Source: Smittium mucronatum
Taxonomy: Eukaryota; Kickxellomycota; Harpellomycetes; Harpellales; Legeriomycetaceae
Direction of reading: 5' to 3'
Assembly: GCA_001953115.1 (NCBI GenBank)
Contig: LSSL01001717.1
Coordinates: forward strand, 1-16,469
DNA: 16,469 bases
Position numbers and translations under genes: made by a program. Of the stretch, positions 10,277-16,469 are shown in pieces; within the stretch, counting starts at the first letter, position 1, and each line of letters opens with the position of its first letter. The notes beneath the pieces are model-generated. The model was not told where the DNA came from, searched no databases, and saw nothing but the letters and a program-made list of their open reading frames with translations.

Positions 10277-10302
10277 AGTCGATACCATCGACTGTTAGTA
10301 AC
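10277..10302. promoter_or_regulatory. Inverted repeat AGTCGAT-ACC-ATCGACT upstream of the flippase
   Basis: Perfect 7-bp arms (10277-10283 and 10287-10293) with a 3-base spacer, followed at once by the near-palindrome GTTAGTAAC (10294-10302). It lies about 255-280 bases before the ATG, a normal position for a fungal upstream activating site. Factor unknown; function is inferred from form and position only. Confidence 0.25.
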
Positions 10303-10369
10303 GAGGGACAGTTACCGCCGTATAATCTTTATAGAGCTTTTGACCTTCACTCAACACTCATTGTAATAG

Positions 10370-10554
10370 TATAAATCTACACAATACCTCGAATTTCCAT
10401 ACCTCCTACACTTTAACATATTTCCAAATATCATAGAACGTACAAATTCGATCTCCCCTAATATTCATCAATACACTTTGTCTATATCATCTAAACTATT
10501 AATTCTCGCTCGAAGTTTTTCTTTTTTCTGCCATTTATAGCATAAGATTTCAAA
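10370..10554 (+). promoter_or_regulatory. Core promoter and leader of the flippase gene
   Basis: TATAAAT at 10370-10376 lies 179 bases before the start codon. The following DNA is rich in C, T and A and poor in G (10377-10500), then a T-rich element TTTTTCTTTTTTC at about 10515-10528 precedes the ATG. This is the usual look of a fungal initiation region. An in-frame TAA at 10543-10545 closes the frame just upstream, and the start context is CAAAATGTC with A at -3, so the first ATG is well supported. The transcription start is not determined. Confidence 0.45.
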
Positions 10555-13500
10555 ATGTCTCCACGTAAAAGTAAATTTCTTAAAGTGAGGTTAGTAGATG
10601 ATGATCAATATGAATTAGAGAGTAGAGATGATCAGCGGGGAAATGCATACAGTGGAATAACGATAGGCCAATTAGTTCCCGAAGATATCTATGATGATGA
10701 CGAACAGGACCATCATTTAAATTCTAATTATGACATTAATGATGGAAATTCTGATTATGGGCTAAACCACATGACTGATCCTGGAAATCCATCAGACAAG
10801 GTATCTAGTTATCAAAAAAAAAGATACATTGAGCCTCAAGATGCTGGCTATTTAACTCGAGCTTCTACAATAATTAAAAAAGGATTTGACGGTTTAGTTG
10901 ACAGTCAAAACTCAAGCGAAAACACCGGCGAATCTAGGATGATCCATCTAAATTCCCAATCCAGCAATAAATCTCTCAAATATATTTCTAACTACGTTAC
11001 TACTGCTAAGTATAATTTCTTCACTTTTATTCCAAAATTTCTATTGGAACAATTCTCCAAATATGCAAACGTATTTTTTCTTTTTACTTCGTGTATTCAA
11101 CAAATACCCGGTGTTACCCCCACATCAAGATATACTACCCTATTCCCACTTTTAGTTGTGCTTTTCGCCACTGCAATTAAAGAAGTTGTGGAGGATTATA
11201 AACGTCATAGCTCAGATAAAGAGGTTAATACTAGCATCGCCAAAGTAATTAGAGACGGTATCCTAATTGAATGTCAGTGGAGGTATATTGAGGTAGGCGA
11301 CATTATTCGTCTCGATAATAAAGACTCTATTCCCGCTGATATGGTTCTTCTAAGCAGTTCTGAGCCCGAAGGTTTATGTTATATAGAAACAAGTAATTTA
11401 GATGGTGAGACCAATCTCAAAATCAAACAAGCTAGGCCAGAAACCTCGCATTTAATTACGTTAGAATCCGTTAGCAAACTTGTCGGTTTCGTTAGATCTG
11501 AACTTCCCAATGACAATCTTTACAATTATGAAGGTGTTATTATATCCAAAGGTGGAATCCTCGGCAATTGTACTTTCCCTCTAGATCCCCAACAGTTGTT
11601 ATTAAGAGGTGCTGTCTTAAGGAATACCGATTGGATATTCGGTGTTGTTGTTAGTACCGGCCACGAAACCAAATTAATGAGGAGTGCTACATCTGCTCCA
11701 ATTAAACAAACCACTGTGGAAAGGATGACAAATAAGCAGATCCTTTTTCTATTTGTAATACTACTAGTTTTAGCTGTGTTTAGCGCATCTGGAAACTATA
11801 TATTTCTCAAAAATAATCGTCAAAATTTGAATTACTTAATGATATCCTCTTATGTCAGTGCTGCGCAGTTTGTAAAAAACATTCTAACGTTCATTATCTT
11901 ATATAACAATCTCATCCCCATAAGTTTGATGGTTACTATGGAGATTGTCAAATATTGGCAAGCTCAGCTTATAAATAGCGACCTGGATATGTTTGATGAA
12001 AAAACAGGAACTCCTGCATCAGCCAGAAGTTCATCATTAGTAGAGGAATTAGGTCAAGTGGGCTTCATTTTTTCCGATAAAACTGGTACATTAACGTGTA
12101 ATATCATGGAATTCAAAATGTGCAGTATTGCTGGGAATATTTACGCCGAGACTGTGGACCCAGCTAAAAGAGCCAAAGTAATAAAAGGAAAAACTGTTGG
12201 TCATTACGATTTTGATGCTCTTCTAAGCAAAATTAAATCGTCTGGCCCACAAGGAGAGCTATATCAGTTCTTTGAACATATGGCAACTTGCCACACCGTC
12301 ATCCCAGAACGCACAGATCCTTCTACAAATAGTTTTGAATATCAGGCCTCCTCTCCTGACGAAGGTGCTTTGGTCAAAGGCGCTGCAATGCTTGATTTCA
12401 TCTTCACAACTAGAAAACCTAGATCAATAACTGTAAACATTTTGGGCGAAATGAGAAATTATGAAGTTCTGTGTATTAACGAATTCAACAGTAGTAGAAA
12501 AAGAATGTCTGCAATTTTGAGATGCCCAGACGGTAAAATCAGACTCTTTTGTAAGGGTGCTGATACTGTTATTTTAGAGCGTTTAGAAGATAATAGCTCA
12601 GAATATGTTCAAAAAGTTACTGGGCATCTCGAGGAGTTTGCCACTGAAGGTTTAAGAACACTTTGTTTGTCAATGCGTGAAATATCTGAGGGGGAGTATG
12701 ACCAATGGAAAGATATATATCTTAAAGCTGCCCAAACTGTTAATAACAGACAACAGCAGCTTGACTCTGCTGCTGAGCTCATTGAGAGAAATATGGTATT
12801 ACTGGGAGCAACAGCAATTGAAGATAAACTTCAAGACGGTGTACCAAAAACAATATTCACACTCGCTCAAGCAGGTATCAAAATATGGGTCTTAACTGGA
12901 GACCGCCAAGAAACAGCAATAAATATAGGTTACTCATGCAAACTTATTCAAGAAGATTTTTCACTTATAATTTGCAATTCAAATACTCATTGGGAAACTA
13001 AAGAATTTTTGAGGCAGAAGCTCTTAGCAATTCGTGATTCATCAAATGGAGCTGGTGCAGTGGATTTAAATTCCTTGGCTTTGATAATAGATGGGAGGAG
13101 TCTGGACTTTGCTCTCGAGAAAGACATTGAGGATATATTTCTTGAACTGGCCGTTCTTTGCAAATCAGTCATTTGCTGTCGTGTTTCTCCACTTCAAAAG
13201 GCTCTGGTAGTAAAATTGGTGAAAAGAAAGAGGAATGAGGTATTATTAGCTATCGGTGATGGGGCTAATGATGTTAGTATGATTCAAGCTGCACATGTGG
13301 GAGTGGGAATAAGTGGTCAAGAAGGGCTACAAGCTGCTAGATCATCCGATTTTGCTATATCAGAATTTAGACATCTACGAAAACTATTACTGGTGCATGG
13401 ATCATGGAGCTACCATCGTTTGAGCAAAATGATATTATACTCGTTTTATAAAAACATCACCTTGTACATTACCCAATTTTTGTTTGCATTTTACAATGGA

Positions 13501-14298
13501 TTTTCCGGACAAACTCTTTATGAATCGTGGACGATAACAGGGTATTCTGTGTTTTTCACAGTTATGCCACCGATATCAATAGGACTATTCGATCAGTACT
13601 TGTATGCAAGATCATTGGATAGATATCCAGAGATGTACAAGATGGGACAAAATTCGGAATTCTTCAATGTTAGTGCATTTTGGGGGTCAACTATTAATGC
13701 ATTTATACACTCTGTCATAATATTCTTCTTGGGGACAAATGTCCTTAAACCCTTTGTCACCTATCATGGTCTTGAGATGAATCATTGGGCTTATGGTGTA
13801 ACATTATATTCAGCAGTCGTTTTAACAGTTTTGCTAAAGGCTGCATTACTAACATCCACTTGGACAAAGTGGACCGTTGTAGCTATTCCTGGATCATTGT
13901 TAATATGGATAGGGTTCATTCCACTGTATGGGTATGTTGGGCCGAAGATAAAGATAGCATCGGAGTACCAGGGCATGAATAGTGTAACACTTGGAAACCT
14001 AACCTATTGGCTAGTGTTTTTGCTAATCCCAATTACCTGCATTTTGCGAGATTATAGCTGGAAATATTTTAAGCGTATGTATCTATCTCGTGCGTACCAA
14101 ATTGTACAAGAAATTCAAAAATTCAATATTCCGGATTATAGACCACGAATGGAAAGATTCAGGAAAGCGGTTCATAAAGCACGGGCTCTACAAAGAATGA
14201 GGAAGAACAGAGGATATGCTTTCTCACAAACTGAAACCGATCAAACAAAATTGATAAGATCTTATGACACAACACGGACTAAGCCTTCAGGAAACTAG
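10555..14298 (+). CDS. DRS2: Drs2-type P4-ATPase, phospholipid-translocating flippase, 1247 aa
   Basis: It couples ATP hydrolysis to moving aminophospholipids, chiefly phosphatidylserine in this clade, to the cytosolic leaflet of trans-Golgi and endosomal membranes, usually with a Cdc50-family subunit. Residues 1-140 are acidic and disordered. Predicted membrane spans are about 162-186, 193-215, 396-417, 436-468, 960-985, 991-1013, 1042-1064, 1079-1100, 1105-1128 and 1145-1167. Motifs: Q182-Q183 in M1 (QQ is typical of Drs2, GA of Dnf1), DGET 283-286 (dephosphorylation), PISL 455-458 in M4 (I456 gate), DKTGT with phospho-acceptor D508, SSPDEGA 599-605, F644 and K667 (KGAD) for nucleotide, TGD 781-783, GDGAND 901-906, M5 lysine K966. 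The C-tail has RMRKNRGYAFS (1214-1224), the basic patch and autoinhibitory motif relieved by PI4P and Arf-GEF binding in yeast Drs2. All key residues are intact. No intron is present. It is slightly shorter than yeast Drs2, mainly at the termini. Confidence 0.97.
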   Translation: MSPRKSKFLKVRLVDDDQYELESRDDQRGNAYSGITIGQLVPEDIYDDDEQDHHLNSNYDINDGNSDYGLNHMTDPGNPSDKVSSYQKKRYIEPQDAGYLTRASTIIKKGFDGLVDSQNSSENTGESRMIHLNSQSSNKSLKYISNYVTTAKYNFFTFIPKFLLEQFSKYANVFFLFTSCIQQIPGVTPTSRYTTLFPLLVVLFATAIKEVVEDYKRHSSDKEVNTSIAKVIRDGILIECQWRYIEVGDIIRLDNKDSIPADMVLLSSSEPEGLCYIETSNLDGETNLKIKQARPETSHLITLESVSKLVGFVRSELPNDNLYNYEGVIISKGGILGNCTFPLDPQQLLLRGAVLRNTDWIFGVVVSTGHETKLMRSATSAPIKQTTVERMTNKQILFLFVILLVLAVFSASGNYIFLKNNRQNLNYLMISSYVSAAQFVKNILTFIILYNNLIPISLMVTMEIVKYWQAQLINSDLDMFDEKTGTPASARSSSLVEELGQVGFIFSDKTGTLTCNIMEFKMCSIAGNIYAETVDPAKRAKVIKGKTVGHYDFDALLSKIKSSGPQGELYQFFEHMATCHTVIPERTDPSTNSFEYQASSPDEGALVKGAAMLDFIFTTRKPRSITVNILGEMRNYEVLCINEFNSSRKRMSAILRCPDGKIRLFCKGADTVILERLEDNSSEYVQKVTGHLEEFATEGLRTLCLSMREISEGEYDQWKDIYLKAAQTVNNRQQQLDSAAELIERNMVLLGATAIEDKLQDGVPKTIFTLAQAGIKIWVLTGDRQETAINIGYSCKLIQEDFSLIICNSNTHWETKEFLRQKLLAIRDSSNGAGAVDLNSLALIIDGRSLDFALEKDIEDIFLELAVLCKSVICCRVSPLQKALVVKLVKRKRNEVLLAIGDGANDVSMIQAAHVGVGISGQEGLQAARSSDFAISEFRHLRKLLLVHGSWSYHRLSKMILYSFYKNITLYITQFLFAFYNGFSGQTLYESWTITGYSVFFTVMPPISIGLFDQYLYARSLDRYPEMYKMGQNSEFFNVSAFWGSTINAFIHSVIIFFLGTNVLKPFVTYHGLEMNHWAYGVTLYSAVVLTVLLKAALLTSTWTKWTVVAIPGSLLIWIGFIPLYGYVGPKIKIASEYQGMNSVTLGNLTYWLVFLLIPITCILRDYSWKYFKRMYLSRAYQIVQEIQKFNIPDYRPRMERFRKAVHKARALQRMRKNRGYAFSQTETDQTKLIRSYDTTRTKPSGN

Positions 14299-14420
14299 GA
14301 TAGCTTTAACCCTCCAATCACCCAATCCTCTTTTTTTATCTTTAATTATTATCTTGATACTTTATTTATATTTTAATTACATATAGCAGGTCTCTTATTT
14401 TTTGGATACTCTATACTTGC
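14299..14420 (+). terminator. Likely 3' UTR and cleavage region of the flippase gene
   Basis: After the TAG stop the plus strand holds TTTTTTTATC (from about 14331), then ATTTATATTTTAATTACATATAG (about 14363-14386), a T/A-rich composition like fungal efficiency and cleavage elements. No AATAAA is present in this stretch, so the exact poly(A) site cannot be placed. Confidence 0.3.
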
Positions 14421-15640
14421 TCGGTTTTTTATTATGAAACCATTGAATTTCAAATGGAGTTCTATTTTGTCTGCATTTTTGATTTATAAAAAAATAGTTG
14501 ACGATTCGGTTTCTAAGTTTAATAGGTCTATGGCTATGTCTCAATTGTGCATCTTTCTGAGATGATTTTGAATTCTATATCATTTAGAATGCAGTTTAGA
14601 TGTTGGTATTTTTTAGTCTGCCATTTGGGATTTCGCAGTTTATTGGGTAACAAATAGTGAACAGAACTTTTAAAAGAAAATTAAACCGATAGAAACGCGA
14701 TGATTTTGTTGTTATATGGAGCATTCGATGGCCAAAAAGAATAACACCAGACCAATGAATTTTTTTTAACTAAAAAATAAAATGCAGAATGGAAAAAACT
14801 TGGAGGTTCGGTTAAGAATTTATTAATGGGTCGAATATCAGGTAATTAAAAAAAAATCAACGAGTTTGATAAAAAACCAGGTGTTGTTTTTAAACCAGCG
14901 AGTGGGTTTCCAAGAAATGTGGAAAATTTTCGAATGAATCAATTACCGGACGGCTCAACGCCAAAACCATCGATTGAATTTATTTGGTCTTTTCAAGAAA
15001 AAAAAAAAAGAGGGAGGGGAGAGAGGGATTCCAGAGACGATCAAGATCATATTTGAAATGTATAAGTAAAAAAAAAAAAGGAGTGGGTAGGGACTAATGT
15101 CCGTATGAGCACAATCGAGTGATTTTTTTAATTTATTTTTCACTCGAAATAACTATTTTACAAGTAAGCGGTAGTTTATCTTTTTCTGATGCAGTCTAAC
15201 CGTACAATTCAGGAGAAACTTTTTGGGTATTTGGTGTGAGAGTTTGGAAAATGGGAGGATTTTCCCAGATTCACGCTCGCGACTCCAATCAAATAACTAG
15301 GCCATGGTCAAATGAAATTTTGGAAAACATTCGTGAAATACTTTTATTGATATTTAAAGATATTAATAATGTATCTGCTTTTTTTTCTAGGAATTTCCGG
15401 AGCTTATAGAAATAATAGAGCCGTGTAGAGGAGCTGGATTTTATTTTATTTTACTGCAAACCACTATATTCGCATCATTGAACTTTTATTAGAGTTTAAA
15501 TAATAATAAAAATTATCCCAAGGCCAAGTTAAATTTAATGGAATTTAAAAGTAACATACCAAAGACCCTAGAGCACACATATATATAACCTATAAAATAA
15601 CTCCCGTTTAAGAATAGAGTACTATCTGCATAAACCTAGC
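14421..15640. other. Intergenic stretch with homopurine tracts
   Basis: No supported gene. The 62-codon minus frame at 14955-15143 is created by the purine tracts (poly-Phe) and is rejected. The stretch holds the two purine tracts described separately, an inverted repeat GGAAAAT-GGGAGG-ATTTTCC at 15246-15265, and ATATATATAACCTATAAAATA near 15579-15599, which could be a TATA element for a gene starting at 15649. Confidence 0.5.
14995..15093. repeat. Two A-run plus G-rich homopurine modules
   Basis: Bases 14995-15028 are 34 consecutive purines: an A run, then GAGGGAGGGGAGAGAGGGA. A second module of similar design follows at 15068-15093 (A12, then GGAGTGGGTAGGGA, with two T interruptions). On the minus strand they read as C/T-rich tracts ending in poly-T. 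They could form triplex DNA or act as a CT-rich promoter element. Confidence 0.8.
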
Positions 15641-15648
15641 ATTCTAAA

Positions 15649-15688
15649 ATGGCTAAAAAGCATGATATAGTGGATCCATTAACATGTG
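15649..15688 (+). CDS. Possible short first exon of a right-hand gene
   Basis: ATG at 15649 in the context CTAAAATGGC starts MAKKHDIVDPLTC and would stop after 16 codons (TAA 15697-15699). A donor-like G|GTAAAT follows codon 13 plus one base, leaving phase 1. The acceptor TTGGAG at 16400-16405 requires the same phase and would join to ANSKAILAADLDPEIS. A TATA-like stretch lies about 50-70 bases upstream of the ATG. The intron would be about 717 bases and contain the fold-back element, which is a reason for doubt. A rival model starts at 16214. I see no family resemblance in so short a peptide. Confidence 0.18.
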
Positions 15689-15702
15689 GTAAATTATAAT
15701 GC

Positions 15703-15777
15703 GCCAAAAAAGTACAGAATGCCAGAACTATTGGTATACTACCAATTGAAATACTGGCATTTCGCATACTTTTTGGC
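15703..15777. repeat. 75-base imperfect fold-back (hairpin), MITE-like
   Basis: The left arm GCCAAAAAAGTACAGAATGCCAG (15703-15725) pairs with the right arm CTGGCATTTCGCATACTTTTTGGC (15754-15777) over 8+3+8 base pairs with a bulge and an internal loop. Inside it, ATTGGTA (15730-15736) pairs perfectly with TACCAAT (15740-15746) around a 3-base loop. The right end abuts TTGGCCAA (15773-15780). No clear target-site duplication is seen. Confidence 0.8.
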
Positions 15778-16213
15778 CAATAAATAAAAAGTACCGCAGC
15801 GAGGACACAAACCTTGGAAGTTTTAAAAGGCAGTCAAATCTCAACTAATAAACAAAACTAAATGTAAAAAGGTGGGCAGAAAAGGGATACGAAATGGCAC
15901 TATCTTGTAGCCTAGATTCGAATCAGTTTACATTTTATCGCGAATCCATTTTGGAAAAAAATAAGTTTAATCCAACATACTTTACTATTTGAATGAGATA
16001 AAAATAGAAAGCCTTATCGTTTTAGTTGATGTTGGATTCTTCTTGAGTGTAGCAGTCATGATCAAGGACTTGTAATCACTAAATATTGCATCCAAAGTTG
16101 GTTTTGACAACTATTTTCCCTTTTAAGCTTAATCGGATCATAGGCGAAGATAAAGCACAAGTATTACCCAATACTTTTACTTACAAAAATGATTAAAGTT
16201 TGATCAAATTGAT
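15778..16213. other. Non-coding stretch between fold-back and right-edge frames
   Basis: No gene or RNA gene is supported. The ATTCGAATC word at about 15916 was tested as a tRNA T-loop and does not close a stem. Frames are short in both directions. Confidence 0.5.
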
Positions 16214-16366
16214 ATGTTGGCTTTTCAATCCATAAAATATTCGGCAGATGGTGGGAAAGCATTCATGTTTGTGAGCTTTCCCAGAAAGGAAGAGGTTGGA
16301 AAAAAGCGACTAATAGTAAAGCCCAAGCATGTCCACAGCCAAATTCTTGGCCAACATAATCGATAA
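16214..16366 (+). CDS. Hypothetical 50-aa frame, possible exon
   Basis: ATG (16214) opens MLAFQSIKYSADGGKAFMF and continues through a basic stretch (RKEEVGKKRLIVKPKH) to a TAA at 16364-16366. The frame is open upstream to a TGA at 16190-16192. Codon use looks more balanced than chance AT frames, and the peptide mixes charged and hydrophobic residues as real proteins do. A donor-like GTTTGT at 16267 has a phase compatible with an acceptor CTAACAG ending at 16412, which would fuse it to the right-edge exon. No family is recognised. It competes with the model starting at 15649, and both may be wrong. Confidence 0.2.
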   Translation: MLAFQSIKYSADGGKAFMFVSFPRKEEVGKKRLIVKPKHVHSQILGQHNR

Positions 16367-16381
16367 AAATGATCTGACTCG

Positions 16382-16469
16382 CTAACTAATGTTTTTTTAT
16401 TGGAGCTAACAGTAAAGCTATTCTTGCTGCTGATTTAGACCCAGAAATCTCCCCCCCCCCCCCAAAAAA
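16382..16469 (+). CDS. Possible 3' splice site and exon start at the right edge
   Basis: CTAACTAATG (16382-16391) resembles a fungal branch point. It is followed by a T7 tract and AG at 16404-16405 (a second AG is at 16411-16412). From there one frame reads ANSKAILAADLDPEIS and then prolines across the C13 run, open to the end. The upstream in-frame TAA at 16387-16389 would lie in the intron. Composition (GCT, GAT, GAC, CCA, GAA codons) is coding-like. The proline run depends on the exact number of C bases, which is unreliable. No function can be assigned from about 20 residues. Confidence 0.28.
16451..16469. repeat. C13 followed by A6 at the window end
   Basis: Thirteen C then six A end the sequence. 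A C run is very unusual in DNA this AT-rich, so it may mark an assembly or sequencing break, and its length is doubtful. Confidence 0.85.

Noticed and set aside
11526..11714. Minus frames inside the flippase (also 12987-13172 and 13791-13976) and plus shadow frames at 12677-12895 and 13785-13982
   Set aside because: Wholly inside the well-supported flippase reading frame; shadows.
14363..14375. Yeast ARS-consensus-like ATTTATATTTT
   Set aside because: Such AT words are expected often in this sequence; no origin evidence.
15900..15930. tRNA-like word ATTCGAATC
   Set aside because: Flanks do not form a T-stem and no cloverleaf can be drawn.
1..16469. CRISPR array or prokaryotic defence system
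   Set aside because: No regularly spaced repeats; gene content and splice signals are eukaryotic.

Overview
The window looks like nuclear DNA of an AT-rich fungus. The evidence is a full-length, intronless P4-ATPase of the Drs2 (ATP8A) clade with the fungal-style C-terminal GYAFS autoinhibitory motif, C/T-rich leader DNA before its start codon, fungal-looking splice signals (CTAAC branch point plus T tract plus AG), and very AT-rich intergenic DNA full of homopolymer runs. Lineage is uncertain. An early-diverging group with an AT-rich genome, such as Harpellales, is only a guess from composition.

Layout. At the left edge (1-177, minus strand) lies a coding-like exon of an unidentified protein that runs off the window. 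A phase-compatible tiny first exon can be proposed at 700-713. From about 714 to 10250 there is a gene desert whose core (about 2.0-8.4 kb) is extremely AT-rich. The desert contains a 145-codon minus-strand open frame at 1597-2034, an isolated GC-rich patch near 3839-3900, a less AT-rich island at about 8440-9340 with small overlapping open frames, a perfect palindrome and a 13-bp direct repeat, and a short hydrophobic open frame at 9745-9942.

The one certain gene is the flippase at 10555-14298 (plus strand), with a plausible TATA element and pyrimidine-rich leader upstream. Downstream are 2.1 kb of mostly non-coding DNA with two homopurine tracts and a strong 75-base fold-back. At the right edge there is a possible 3' splice site and the beginning of a coding exon, ending in a C13-A6 homopolymer where the window stops.

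How the genes work together: the left partial gene and the flippase are transcribed away from each other, with the desert between them. Nothing links them functionally. I see no prokaryotic-type system, CRISPR array, tRNA or rRNA gene. The best candidates for something new are the AT-rich desert itself (centromere-like or decayed repeat DNA), the orphan frame at 1597-2034, the recurring TTGGCCAA palindrome and the fold-back element. All of these are inferences.
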